From CALLJL01 sp964627255 (lineage in GTDB: Bacteria > Acidobacteriota > Aminicenantia > Aminicenantales > CALLJL01): a stretch of DNA of 64,000 bases. How positions within the stretch are numbered: position 1 is the first letter of the stretch; the number at the start of each line of letters is the position of its first letter. Below the pieces are notes generated by a model that was not told the DNA's origin, ran no database searches, and saw nothing but the letters and a program-made list of their open reading frames with translations. The position numbers and the translations under genes are program-made. The stretch lies in assembly GCA_964627255.1 (NCBI GenBank), contig CAZVIN010000037.1, positions 46,188-110,187 of the forward strand, given 5' to 3'. Of this stretch, positions 51,559 through 60,737 are shown in pieces.

Positions 51559-51987
51559 ATGAAACTGAAGCTCAGGATAAAGAGGCTAAACCCGGAGGCC
51601 AAAATGCCCAACTATGGCCATCCAGGAGATGCGGGACTGGACCTTTTTTCCAATGAAGCGGTGGAGCTCAAACCGGGTGAAATAAGAGCTGTGGCCACTG
51701 GTCTGCAGATGGCTATTCCGGCTGGTTATGTTGGGCTTATCTGGGACAAGAGCGGTGTTTCCCTTCGCGGTCTTCACCGACTGGCCGGCGTCGTGGATGC
51801 TGGTTATCGCGGCGAGGTTAAGGTTGTCCTGGTCAATCTGGGAAAGGAAAATGTTTTCATTCCGAAAGGGATGAAGATTGCTCAGATGTTAATTCAGCCC
51901 GTAGAAACAGTGGAGGTAGAAGAGGTCGAAGAGCTTGATTTAACTTCGCGGGGGGAAGGCGGATTTGGCTCAACCGGTCAATTCTGA
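51559..51987 (+). CDS. dut: dUTP diphosphatase
   Basis: 142 aa trimeric-type dUTPase: hydrolyses dUTP to dUMP and pyrophosphate, keeping uracil out of DNA. All five motifs are present in order: GDAGLDLF (23-30), DKSGVSLRGL (63-72), GVVDAGYRGEV (77-87), GMKIAQMLI (about 106-114) and RGEGGFGSTG (about 131-140). Motif 2 reads DKSG where many have PRSG, a form known in DCD/dUTPase relatives. Lies 160 bp after nrdG on the same strand, and fits with it in dNTP metabolism. Start ATG follows AAGGTGAGAAAAGG. Confidence 0.95.
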   Translation: MKLKLRIKRLNPEAKMPNYGHPGDAGLDLFSNEAVELKPGEIRAVATGLQMAIPAGYVGLIWDKSGVSLRGLHRLAGVVDAGYRGEVKVVLVNLGKENVFIPKGMKIAQMLIQPVETVEVEEVEELDLTSRGEGGFGSTGQF

Positions 51988-52440
51988 ACATTTTCTATTA
52001 AGTTATTTTGGTTCTCTACGATTTCGCGGGTTTGGTCTAAAAGCTGAGTAATAGATGAAGAAGCGACCGTTAGAGGCTCACCCTGGCGGAATCGCCCGAA
52101 GGCGAAACCTTCGGCGGGCGAGGAAATCAAAACTAAGCGAATATCCGAACTAAACTGGTTAGAGGGAAGGATAAAAGGTGAGCAAGGGCTCTTTTGATAG
52201 GTTTATTATGAGTGAGGCGAGTTATGGACACTGAGAAAGGCGAAGACGAGACGGCTTCGGAAACCTTAAGGGAACGAAGCCCTTCGGGATGGGTCAGTGT
52301 TCGACCTATATCAAAGAAAGGAGGGCCTTTAATTTGGGTCTTTTTCTTTTTTTTGATATAATAAAAAAGATATATTTAATGGATGATGGCAGATTAAAGG
52401 CCAATCCCTGGTCAAATGAGTGAGACAATTGAGGCAAGAA
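51988..52440. other. intergenic with hairpins
   Basis: No gene. A hairpin TCGCCCGAAGG...CCTTCGGcgGGCGA lies at 52092-52121, and a second CGAAGCCCTTCG element near 52276-52287. Neither is followed by a T-run, so they are not typical terminators. They may be REP-like or decayed repeats. Confidence 0.35.
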
Positions 52441-52602
52441 ATGTGGAAAATAGTTACTGGCGCTGTTGTCGGTGCGGCGGCCGGCTACCTTTGGTATAGG
52501 TTCGTCGGGTGTCGCAGCGGGGCTTGCTATATTATGCGCCACCGCACCCTTTCCGTTATTTATTGGGCTCTCTTCGGCGCTCTTTTAGCTAATTTATTTT
52601 AA
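52441..52602 (+). CDS. small membrane protein, DUF6132-like
   Basis: 53 aa from the ATG at 52441 (GAGG 6 nt upstream; in-frame GTG/TTG codons at 52420/52429 are less likely). Sequence MWKIVTGAVVGAAAGYLWY, then VGCRSGAC, then IYWALFGALLANLF shows two membrane helices linked by a Cys-x4-Cys loop, the pattern of DUF6132 proteins. Function unknown. The two cysteines might bind a metal or form a disulfide. Confidence 0.65.
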   Translation: MWKIVTGAVVGAAAGYLWYRFVGCRSGACYIMRHRTLSVIYWALFGALLANLF

Positions 52603-52906
52603 TAAAATCAAACCTTGGCCAAATTTAGCGGCCGTGCTTTAGGCTCAAGGCGAGATTAATACTTAGAATAAATGATTTTCTTCTTAGCGAATTCACCTCG
52701 GGAGAGTTCATGGTCCATGAGGCTAATTAAATGAATATCAATAAGATACGAGAGCGACCCAAGGGAGTTTCTACTAAAACTGCTCATCGAAAGGCTCCCG
52801 GCAGCCTTTTGACCCCTTTAATTCTCCAGGTTTACCCGCCCAAAACCCGGAAGAACCATTTTTTAAAACGGCTTATATAAAGTGAAAGAGAATTGAATAA
52901 ACTAAC

Positions 52907-53015
52907 GAGGGCGATGCCCAAAAGAAGAAACGGGTTGAGCGGTTACCGGAGGGCGGCGGTTTTTTTCTCCACTTGTGATGAGAGCGATACTCAAAAGAGA
53001 AAACGGGTTAAGAGG
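52907..53015 (+). repeat. imperfect 36-bp direct repeat
   Basis: Copy 1 at 52907-52942 and copy 2 at 52980-53015 share GxGCGATxC, CAAAAG, and AACGGGTT in order, and are separated by 37 bp. It lies in the otherwise featureless 52603-53282 space, which is purine-rich. Confidence 0.4.
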
Positions 53016-53282
53016 ATTAAAACAGGGGTAGAAAGAAAGATTAGCCAGACTTCTTGCTGCTCAAGGCTGCGGAGTTAGGTCTATTTAGGCTGGAAGAAAA
53101 GGCGCTTAAGAAGAGAAAGCAGATTGAGAAGAGAGAAGGCGGCAAGAAAGAAAATTGGCCATAGAATCATTGATTAAAGAAAGATAGAACTTGGCTTTCT
53201 TAGGCTGATGAAAAAAATTAAGAAAGAGGCATCAGCGATAAAAGAGGAAAGAAGCAATTAAATAGAAAGTGAGGTAGATAAA
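53016..53282. other. purine-rich intergenic before osmC
   Basis: Long AG-rich stretches (for example AAGAGAAAGCAGATTGAGAAG) and no gene. It contributes the leader of the OsmC-family gene. Confidence 0.3.
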
Positions 53283-53684
53283 ATGCCCGAGAATAAAATC
53301 GAGGTAAGTTTTCCAGGAAACTTAAAGGTGGCGGCTGACTACAAAGGACACCGGATAGTGACTGACCAGCCAGCCTATGCGGGTGGCGAAGGCTCAGCGC
53401 CAGGGCCTTTTGACCTGTTTCTTATTTCCATTGCCACTTGCGCCGGGTATTATTTTTTGGCCTTCTGTCAAGAGCGAAAGATTCCGACGGCAGGGGCGCG
53501 GCTAACCATGAGCCTGGAAAAGAACCCGGTGACAAAAAGGATTTCCCGGGTAACTATCGACCTTTATCTTCCCCCTGCTTTTCCCGAAAAATATAAGGCC
53601 GCCGTAAAACGAGCCGTAGATACCTGCACAGTTAAAGTCCATATCCTGAACCCGCCGGAATTTGAGATTCGCCTCTTCGGATGA
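53283..53684 (+). CDS. OsmC-family protein
   Basis: 133 aa. OsmC/Ohr-like peroxiredoxin fold, usually reducing organic hydroperoxides. The two conserved cysteines are seen in ISIATCAGYYF (about residue 58) and AVDTCTVKVHIL (about 119), preceded by APGPFDLFLISI. The N-terminus has the family's FPGNLKVAADYKGHRIVTDQP. It resembles the YhfA-like branch rather than OsmC itself. Start ATG after GTGAGGTAG. Cytoplasmic; fits with the other redox-repair genes of the window. Confidence 0.85.
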   Translation: MPENKIEVSFPGNLKVAADYKGHRIVTDQPAYAGGEGSAPGPFDLFLISIATCAGYYFLAFCQERKIPTAGARLTMSLEKNPVTKRISRVTIDLYLPPAFPEKYKAAVKRAVDTCTVKVHILNPPEFEIRLFG

Positions 53685-54055
53685 TTGCTTCGTTCACCCA
53701 ACTTTCGTCTGAGGCAGTGGCTCAAGGTCTCCTGGGTCTATGCTTGCTTAATAGCTTCACTTAGATAATTTTCTTCTCTGCTGGCTGAAAAGGTAAATTT
53801 GTGACACCGTTTTCCCTCGAGGAGCGCTGTAAAGTTGAGAATAAGATTCCCCCGGATATCAGGAACGCCTTTAAAGGGAGGAGGCCGTCTCTTCGCAGGG
53901 GAGTAGGGTGCGTGAGCGACGGAAATCAGATAAATTCTTCCTGGCCCTAAAGAAAGCCAAGGAAAATAATAGCTAAATTAATTGACTTAATTTATTGGAT
54001 GGGATAGAGTGGCTCCGGTGGGAAAAAGGGGGCTGGAGAGGGATGGGACCAGGGA
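53685..54055. other. intergenic, no gene seen
   Basis: 371 bp between the OsmC and HD-like genes. Nothing beyond a GGGAG ribosome site at the right end. Confidence 0.3.
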
Positions 54056-54997
54056 GTGAGAAACCCCATGGTACGTCGACTCCAGACATTTTTCCGGGAA
54101 CATTATGACCTATTTATTATCGCCATTGTTTTTCTGGGTATAGTGGCTATTGCTGTCCTGGTTCGGTATAAACTATCTTTTTTAAATTTTTTCTTTCTGC
54201 CGGTTATTCTGGCTGGCTACTTCTTGGGCAAAAACCAGGGGGTTCTGACGGCTTTTCTCTGTGTCCTTCTTATGGCCATTTATCTTTTTTTCCTCCGCCG
54301 CGATTTTTCTTTTGCTTCCCTTTCCAGCGATGAAATAGTTAGCCTAACCACCTGGGCCGGGTTTCTCATTTTAACGGGTGGGATTGTCGGGATAGTCTCT
54401 GACCAGCGTCAAGCCAAAATGCGGCATCTATCGCAGGCTTATATTGGCGCCTTGGACGTCATGCTGAAGTATCTAGAGTCGGCTGACGAGGAAAGACCTC
54501 ATGCCGTGCGGGTGGCTCTTTTGGCTGGCCGGTTGGCCGAAAAACTCCAGTTAAGCCGCCGGGAAATTGAAAACATTAAATCGGCTGCCCTCCTTCTTAA
54601 GGCTGGCGATATGGAAGCCAACCTGCCTTTTTTTGAAGAAGCGGCCACCTTTATTAAAGGCGAAGTCAAGAAACCCGGCGGGTCTTTTAAAGACCGGGAG
54701 ATGGTTATGCTTAACACCACGGCATCTCTATTAAAAGAAATTAAGCCGATCATGGACGGATATTATCAGCATTACGTCCGAGAAGCCAAAGTGATGGACA
54801 AGAATTTCGAAGCTATTCCCCTGGCTAGTAGCTTAATCGCTCTGGCTGATACCTATGACTGTCTTTCTACCCGCATTTACCCCGCGAGCTCTGAGGAAAA
54901 AATAACATCGTTGCTCGATTTGCAGAAACTCGGCGGCCGATTCTTTCCCGAAGAAGCCGTTAAGGCCCTTTTTGAGCTTATTGCCGCCTCCCGCTAA
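54056..54997 (+). CDS. membrane protein with degenerate HD/HD-GYP-like domain
   Basis: 313 aa. Four membrane helices in the first 120 residues (LFIIAIVFLGIVAIAVLV, FFFLPVILAGYF, AFLCVLLMAIYLFFL, FLILTGGIVGIVS), resembling DUF4118-like sensor arrangements. A soluble part follows that reads like an HD domain: ERPHAVRVALLAGRLAEKL, then LLLKAGD, where active enzymes have LLHDIGK. The loss of the HD pair argues against cyclic-di-nucleotide hydrolysis; it may be a sensor/receptor. Start GTG at 54056 or ATG at 54068. Six bases before the DUF429 gene, so the two are an operon. Confidence 0.6.
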   Translation: MRNPMVRRLQTFFREHYDLFIIAIVFLGIVAIAVLVRYKLSFLNFFFLPVILAGYFLGKNQGVLTAFLCVLLMAIYLFFLRRDFSFASLSSDEIVSLTTWAGFLILTGGIVGIVSDQRQAKMRHLSQAYIGALDVMLKYLESADEERPHAVRVALLAGRLAEKLQLSRREIENIKSAALLLKAGDMEANLPFFEEAATFIKGEVKKPGGSFKDREMVMLNTTASLLKEIKPIMDGYYQHYVREAKVMDKNFEAIPLASSLIALADTYDCLSTRIYPASSEEKITSLLDLQKLGGRFFPEEAVKALFELIAASR

Positions 54998-55002
54998 GGG
55001 GA

Positions 55003-55617
55003 ATGGATTCTCCACGTTCGTCTCTTTTAGTCTTAGGTATTGACCTGGCTGGTTCACCCCGCCGACCTACGGGTATCTGCTTTCTTCAAGCGATGGAAGC
55101 CACAACCTTGGTGGTTTATGAAAACCAAGCTATTTTATCCCTTGTCAAGGATAAGGGCCCGGACTTAGTGGCTATTGATGCGCCCTTAAGCCTTCCGCCG
55201 GGACGAACCTCTATCCAGAGGCGAAATGAAAACCATTTTCGGGCCTGCGACCAAGAGCTCAGGCGACGTCGCATTCCCTTCTTTCCGATAACCCTTGGAC
55301 CAATGCGTCAGCTAACAGAAAGAGGTATCTGGCTTCGCCGCAAGCTGGAGGAAAGAGGAATTCGGGTAATCGAGGTTTATCCTGGCGCGGCTCAGGATAT
55401 TTGGGGTTTGCCACGGGCCAGACGTGACCTGGCCGGGTTGAGCCGTGGGCTAAAAAAAATGGGGCTTAAAGGCCTGAGACCTAAAGCTACGGCTGACGAA
55501 CTGGATGCAGCGACGGCCGCTTTGGTTGGGCTTTATTTTTTGCAGGGAAAGGCGGAAATTTTAGGTGAAGTGCAGGAGGGGACGATTATCTTGCCTGCGG
55601 GCCGAAGGACAAACTGA
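55003..55617 (+). CDS. DUF429 family protein
   Basis: 204 aa. GIDLAGSPRRPTG near the start (RNase H-like first strand with Asp), AIDAPLSLPPGR, RACDQELRRRRIPFFP, then EVYPGAAQDIWG and a final DELDAATAALVGLYFL. These fit the DUF429 (predicted RNase H-fold nuclease-like) family; activity untested. Start ATG at 55003, five bases after the HD-like gene's stop, with AGGGGA before it. Cytoplasmic. Confidence 0.8.
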   Translation: MDSPRSSLLVLGIDLAGSPRRPTGICFLQAMEATTLVVYENQAILSLVKDKGPDLVAIDAPLSLPPGRTSIQRRNENHFRACDQELRRRRIPFFPITLGPMRQLTERGIWLRRKLEERGIRVIEVYPGAAQDIWGLPRARRDLAGLSRGLKKMGLKGLRPKATADELDAATAALVGLYFLQGKAEILGEVQEGTIILPAGRRTN

Positions 55618-55710
55618 AGACTTCGGGCGGCGCAAGCGCCGCAACGGATAAAAAAAGAAGTCTCATTTATAAAGCCCCATTTATTACGACCGGTTACCTT
55701 ATTGCCTTGA

Positions 55711-57942
55711 TTATTTTTTCAAGAACCGGCCGAAGAAATCTTCAGCGGCATGGAAAGTTTTCAGCCAATTAGCAAAAATCAGAAAATCATGGACTTCATC
55801 GGGAAAGACGATTAGCTCATGATAAATATTTCTGGCGCGCAGGAGCTGAACTAGGCCGGTTGTTTGGGAAAAAGCGACGTTGCGGTCATCGTCACCCTGG
55901 ATTAATAGTACGGGTGAAGTCCATTGGTCGATGGCGGCGACGGGCGATGATTTAAAGGCAATGCTATTGGTGTCGAGCGAATTACCCCAGAGATGGACGC
56001 CGGCTATGTCTACTCCCGCCTTAAAGATATCAGAGTTCCGGGCGAGTCCCATCGCCGTTAAATAACCGCCATAGGAAAGTCCCCATAAACCGATTCTTTC
56101 CGGGTCAACATCAGGCCTGGATTGCAAATATTTAGCTGCCGCCAAGATGTCCTGATATTCTGAGGCTCCCTGCGCCCCACGATTAGGTGCCATCCGAAAG
56201 TCTCGGCCGTAGCCTATTCCAGAGCGGAAGTTGACGGAAATCACCACATAACCCTGGTTGGCGAAATATTGATTAATCGCGTAGGCCATATGATAGAAGT
56301 ACATGTAATGATAACCGAGGAGCATCTGTCGGACCGGACCCCCGTGCATGAAGATAAGGGCCGGCCTTTTTTCGCCTGGTTTAAGGTCAGGAGGTAGGAA
56401 AAGCTGATTATGAAATTTTAAGCCATCTTCGGCCGTCAGGATAACCTGTTCGGGAACAACATGGGCCTTTAGAGGAAAATCAGCGGGAAGGGAAGTAATT
56501 ATTCGGACTTGGCCGCCGTCAGCCGGCACGACGGCTACGGACCGGGGTCGACGGGCATCACCATAGAAAGTGGCCACCCATTTTCCTGAACCCAGCGGGG
56601 CGGGCTCAGTCTCAATGCCTTCGCCCGTGGTCACTTGCTCTGGTGTTCCACCCGAGGTGGGAGTTTTCCAGAGATGACGGCGGTCGATGTCGCCCGCGTT
56701 GCTGCTGTAATAAAGCCACTTTCCGTCAGCCGAGAAACCAACGAATTCCGCTTCCCCTTCGCCGGGAGTGAGGTTAACCGGCTGAGCGTCGAGATTGCCT
56801 GAAACCGGAACCGAATAATAATGACGCCAGTTATTCCTTTCTACTTGAAAAACAAGGCTATTATCAGCCCAAACGATGTTGCGCACCGCCCGAAAAGCCT
56901 GGTCATCCAGGGGCTCCTGCCAGATTTTTTCGCCAGCGCTCGTGGCGACATCGGCGACCCAGAAAGTTAATGTCCGGCCGTCAGCAAACTTGGCTTCCTG
57001 AAAACCAGGCCCAGAAGCAATCTGAACCGGCTGGGCTGGCGGAGCCGGTTGGGCTGGCGCTGGAGTGGTAGTAGGCGGAATAACCAAAAAGCTCGGTGGT
57101 CTGGTAGCGGTGGCTCTGGCCTGAGCGGCGGCTACAATCTGGCTAAAGGCCGAGCCAGGTCGGCGAATAAAAGCAATCTTGTTCCCGTCAGGCGACCAGG
57201 TGGGGCTGGTATCACGGTCAACTGAAGGGGATAAGTAACTTATTTTGCGGGTAGCGATTTCATAAACTCCGATAAAGCTATGGTCTTGCCGGTCGCTAAC
57301 GAAGGCTATTTTCTGGCTATCGGGCGACCAAACCGGGTTACTATTGGTTCCCCAAGTGCGGAAAAGAGGTTTTAACTTCGCCTCATCGTCTGGACGGCTG
57401 CCACCTTTTTTCTCTAAGACCTCAAGGGAGGCACCATATATCTGACCGTCTTTAACCCAGACAACCATCTTGCCGTTAGGGGAGAGAACCGGTGAGGTAC
57501 CAGCGGCCACTCGGAAAGGTTGGCCAACGGCTGTTCTTACCGTCCAGATAGCTTGCTCGGTGCCGTCAGGAAAATGAGCCGGGTTAGCTACCCAGCCTTC
57601 GCGGTTGGCGTCATGGCCGCGAACATAAACAACGACGGACCCATCGTCGGAGATAGCGACGCTGGAAAGGTCGACTCCGTCATCGTGGGGATAGTTGGTC
57701 AGGCGTTGGGGTTTAAAATCAGGGGCGGCGGCGGTAAAAAGGTTTCTTTTACCCTGTTGAACTTCAAGCCAGGCAATCCGGTCCGCTTTTTTGGCGGCCA
57801 CTAAGCTATAGCAGAACGGGTAGCTTAGAAATTGCTCGATGGTCAGTTTCTCTGGCGCTTGAGCCGCGAAAAGGAGACGGCCAAAGAACAAAAATAGACA
57901 AAAAAAGAGGCCCAGAACCACGATCTTTTTTGGTCCTTTCAT
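55711..57942 (-). CDS. S9-family prolyl-oligopeptidase-type peptidase
   Basis: 743 aa from the second ATG (57942), since the first ATG at 57954 lies inside its own GGAGGGA ribosome site. Signal peptide (KIVVLGLFFCLFLFFGRLLFAAQA, in pieces: VLGLFFCLF, LLFAAQ). Propeller with WSPDSQKIAFVSDR, WSPDGNKIAFIRR and a Pro/Ala-rich insert (PAPAQPAPPAQ). Catalytic domain has HGGPVRQM, GLWGLSYGGYL (nucleophile Ser), QGDDDRNV (Asp) and EVHDF (His). Secreted/periplasmic peptidase releasing short peptides; with the one at 1-1070 it suggests a peptide-feeding life style (inference). Confidence 0.9.
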   Translation of the reverse strand: MKGPKKIVVLGLFFCLFLFFGRLLFAAQAPEKLTIEQFLSYPFCYSLVAAKKADRIAWLEVQQGKRNLFTAAAPDFKPQRLTNYPHDDGVDLSSVAISDDGSVVVYVRGHDANREGWVANPAHFPDGTEQAIWTVRTAVGQPFRVAAGTSPVLSPNGKMVVWVKDGQIYGASLEVLEKKGGSRPDDEAKLKPLFRTWGTNSNPVWSPDSQKIAFVSDRQDHSFIGVYEIATRKISYLSPSVDRDTSPTWSPDGNKIAFIRRPGSAFSQIVAAAQARATATRPPSFLVIPPTTTPAPAQPAPPAQPVQIASGPGFQEAKFADGRTLTFWVADVATSAGEKIWQEPLDDQAFRAVRNIVWADNSLVFQVERNNWRHYYSVPVSGNLDAQPVNLTPGEGEAEFVGFSADGKWLYYSSNAGDIDRRHLWKTPTSGGTPEQVTTGEGIETEPAPLGSGKWVATFYGDARRPRSVAVVPADGGQVRIITSLPADFPLKAHVVPEQVILTAEDGLKFHNQLFLPPDLKPGEKRPALIFMHGGPVRQMLLGYHYMYFYHMAYAINQYFANQGYVVISVNFRSGIGYGRDFRMAPNRGAQGASEYQDILAAAKYLQSRPDVDPERIGLWGLSYGGYLTAMGLARNSDIFKAGVDIAGVHLWGNSLDTNSIAFKSSPVAAIDQWTSPVLLIQGDDDRNVAFSQTTGLVQLLRARNIYHELIVFPDEVHDFLIFANWLKTFHAAEDFFGRFLKK

Positions 57943-58207
57943 TTTTCCCTCCATAAAGCTTGCCTCGAAAAGCCATCGCCTTGAAGGCTCTTTTTATTTT
58001 AATCCTTAGCCCTTATTTTGCAATTTTTTTGATAATCCTTGGTGATTTAAAATTTATCCCATCGCTCATCTTCCAACTCGTGTGGTTTGGGAAATAGGAC
58101 GCCCTGGATGGCCCTTCTCTCTGGCTTAGGCTTCAACCCAACCTAAAAATAGGAAGGAAGCCAGAAATAAGATAATTAATAGGGGAGAAATAAGATAGGA
58201 AAAATCA

Positions 58208-58237
58208 GGTAAATAGGTGAGCTGTCACCAATTTTTA
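58208..58237 (-). repeat. REP-like repeat, single arm
   Basis: AAATAGGTGAGCTGTCACCAATTTTT, one mismatched copy of the unit read on the minus strand (AATTGGTGxCACCTCACC...). Leftmost copy of the family in this window. Confidence 0.5.
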
Positions 58238-58242
58238 TTTTA

Positions 58243-58456
58243 CATCTCATCTCATCTCATCTCATCTCATCTGATTTTATCTTATTTCATCTTATCTTAT
58301 CTCATCTCATCCCATCCCATTTCATCTCTTATCTTATGTGATTTGATCTTATCTTGTCTCATCTGATGTAATCTGCTCTGATCTCCACACCTTTTATCCT
58401 ATCTTATCCGACCTGATTTCATCCCATGTCGTCTTGTCTTATCTCATCCCATCCCT
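58243..58456 (+). repeat. degenerate 5-bp tandem array (CATCT)n
   Basis: Begins with about six perfect CATCT units (CATCTCATCTCATCTCATCT), then about 35 diverged units of the form xATCT/xATTT/CTTAT keeping the 5-bp phase. The transition from perfect to decayed units suggests ongoing slippage at the left end. The rest of the 57943-58861 space contains two REP clusters and no gene. Confidence 0.7.
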
Positions 58457-58708
58457 CCACCTTTCTTCTTGCTTCCTTTTCATTGTTCTGCCTCTTTTTC
58501 ATTTACCTCTCGAGCCTGTTCTTATGACCAGCCTCTCCTCTTAAGGCGCAAATATTTGGCTCCTCATATTTGGCCATTGATAGATATGTAATTTAACATA
58601 ATCCTGGGAATTATTTTAACCCCTCGAATCGAGTCATCTAAGATTTAACCGAGTAAGGTATCATCTTGTCATTTAAAATCTAACCGAAATGGAAAAATTA
58701 AAAATTTA

Positions 58709-58833
58709 AAAATTGGTGCCACCTTAAAAATTGGTGCCACCTCACCTATTTCCCTAATTTTAAGCCGGTCTACCCACTCTATGACTCTAAGGGGCTTCAA
58801 TATCTTCAGAAAATAGGTAAAATAAGTTAAATG
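58709..58833 (+). repeat. REP-like cluster
   Basis: Two forward units AAATTGGTGCCACCT at 58709 and 58727, the second followed by CACCTATTTCCC, and a decayed inverse arm AATAGGTAAAATAAGT at 58811. It ends about 30 bp before the epimerase gene. Confidence 0.7.
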
Positions 58834-58861
58834 GGATGAATTAGCTTCAAAGGAGAGAGCT

Positions 58862-59854
58862 TTGAAAAAAATACTTATTACTGGCGGCGCTGGGTTTATT
58901 GGTAGCCATTTGGCCGAGGCATGCTTAGCCAGAGGGGACGAGGTATATGTCCTGGATGACCTCTCCACTGGCAACTTGGAGAACATTCTGGCGATTAAAA
59001 ATGATTCTCATTTTCATTTTATCCTCGGGTCAATCTTGGAGAAGTCCACTCTCGACGGCTTGGTAGAGCGTTGTGACTATGTCTTTCATTTGGCGGCAGC
59101 GGTCGGCGTCAAATTAGTCTATGAGAATCCCGTCTATACGATTAACGTTAATGTTAAGGGCACGGAAAACGTCCTCAACGCCGGGCTTCGGTTTGCCAAA
59201 AAGGTTTTCTTAGCGTCTACTTCTGAAGTCTATGGCAAGGACGTGAGGTCCGACCGGCTCCAATTCAGAGAGACCGACGACCTTTCCTTAGGGACGTCGC
59301 TGCGCTGGTGTTATGGCTGTTCCAAGGCTCTCGATGAATATTTAGGGCTGGCTTATCATAAGAAAATGGGGTTGCCGGTCGTGGTGGGCCGCTTTTTTAA
59401 CACGGTTGGTCCGAGGCAAAGCGGTGCCTATGGGATGGTTCTGCCGCGGTTGGTGCGTCAGGCTTTGCTCGGTCAGCCTTTAACTGTCTATGGCGACGGA
59501 AGGCAGGTGCGGAGTTTTAGCTGGGTGGGTGATGTGGTGCGCGCCTCTCTTGAGCTCATGGAATGCCCGCAGGCAGTCGGCGAAGTAGTTAATATCGGAA
59601 GTGAAGAGGGGATAAGCATCATTGAACTGGCCCAGAAAATAAAGGCCAAGACCGGCTCTTCCTCAGAAATTAATTTTATCCCCTATCATCTTGCTTATGG
59701 CCCGGATTTCGAGGATATTCTTTATCGAGTTCCGGATACCAGTAAGCTTCACCAGCTTATTGGTTTTGCGCCGAGCTTAAACCTGGACAGAATTCTGGAT
59801 GAGGTCATCGCCTACGAGAGGCAGCAGCTTGAAAAGAAGCCAGCTGGAGTTTGA
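58862..59854 (+). CDS. NAD-dependent sugar epimerase/dehydratase
   Basis: 330 aa extended-SDR enzyme. Rossmann motif GGAGFIGSH (residues 8-16), TSEVYG (120-125) and catalytic YGCSK (Y151, K155), then RFFNTVGPRQSGAYGMV. Close in style to UDP-glucuronate decarboxylase/UDP-glucose 4-epimerase-type proteins; it makes an activated sugar for surface glycans. The start is TTG at 58862 with AAAGGAGAG upstream; no ATG gives the Rossmann motif. Flanked on both sides by REP clusters. Cytoplasmic. Exact sugar unknown. Confidence 0.85.
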   Translation: MKKILITGGAGFIGSHLAEACLARGDEVYVLDDLSTGNLENILAIKNDSHFHFILGSILEKSTLDGLVERCDYVFHLAAAVGVKLVYENPVYTINVNVKGTENVLNAGLRFAKKVFLASTSEVYGKDVRSDRLQFRETDDLSLGTSLRWCYGCSKALDEYLGLAYHKKMGLPVVVGRFFNTVGPRQSGAYGMVLPRLVRQALLGQPLTVYGDGRQVRSFSWVGDVVRASLELMECPQAVGEVVNIGSEEGISIIELAQKIKAKTGSSSEINFIPYHLAYGPDFEDILYRVPDTSKLHQLIGFAPSLNLDRILDEVIAYERQQLEKKPAGV

Positions 59855-59889
59855 AAAGAGAAAGAGTTGTCAACTATATCCGATGTTTA

Positions 59890-60034
59890 CAAAAATTGGT
59901 GCCACCTCACCCAAAAATTGGTGCCAACTCACCTATTTACCTTATTTCTTATACCCAGTTATACCCAGCTCAGGCCAGAATTAGTGCCATCTAATTCTAT
60001 CTAATTGGTGCCACCTCACCTATTTCACCTATTT
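59890..60034 (+). repeat. REP-like cluster
   Basis: Four forward units: AAATTGGTGCCACCTCACC (59893), AAATTGGTGCCAACTCACC (59914), a decayed AATTAGTGCCATCTAATT (59978), and AATTGGTGCCACCTCACC (60003). No inverse arm was seen. The remaining 60035-60737 contains no gene except a polypurine tract. Confidence 0.75.
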
Positions 60035-60655
60035 TCTCCGCTATTTGCTCTCGGCTATTCTCCCTTTTTCTCTTAGTCGCTGCCTCTAGCCTACTTATTT
60101 TTTACCTACTTACCACTTTTCTGATTTCTTAAAGGGAAGGCTTAAAAAATTGTAACACTTGAAATTTTTCCCTTTTTTAAATGCGAGAAAAGGAGGGCTG
60201 AGCTGCGCCTACCAGTGGGGCGGCTGCCGCCGGAGCCGCAAAGGGCAAACAGGCGAGTCGAAAAAGCCTAAGCGGCAGCTAGGCCATTCAGCAGTCCTCA
60301 TGGCTCAAAAACCCAAGAGGCAAAGGAACTCTTTTATCAGTTCCTCTGATTTGCTCCCGTCTTCGCCTCATTGGCTTAGGCACCAAAAGGGGAGGGAGAT
60401 TTTCTCTTTTCTTTCCTCCTATTGAAACTCTCATCCCTTGGACCAACTCCCTTTCGCTCCGCCTGCGTCCCCTCTTCCGTTAGTTCTGTTAAATATGCTG
60501 CTTTTTCTTTCTCCCCTCTAATGTCGACAAAATACTTGAGTTATAAAAATAAAGCCTTAGTCGTCTATCAAGCGAGTTAAATACTCTATTTTTTTATAAG
60601 ATAGGCTTGGGTCAAAAAGTGCATGAGAAGTGAAATTATTTTATAATAGGCGCTT

Positions 60656-60736
60656 TGAAGGAAGGAAGGGAGGAAGAAGGAAAGATGGATGGAAGGAAAG
60701 AGCAAGAAAGAATGAATGAAAGAGATGGAGAAAGAA
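60656..60736 (+). repeat. polypurine tract
   Basis: About 80 bp almost purely A/G, built from GGAA/GAAG/GAAA words (GAAGGAAGGGAGGAAGAAGG), directly upstream of and including the ribosome site of the GT2 gene. Such tracts can form triplex or slip. Confidence 0.5.
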
Positions 60737-60737
60737 A

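Noticed and set aside
52893..53078. 60-codon frame over the direct repeat
   Set aside because: Arg/Lys-rich low-complexity translation of purine-rich DNA without a ribosome site.
58243..58456. CRISPR-like array
   Set aside because: The period is 5 bp with no spacers, so it is a simple tandem repeat and not a CRISPR.
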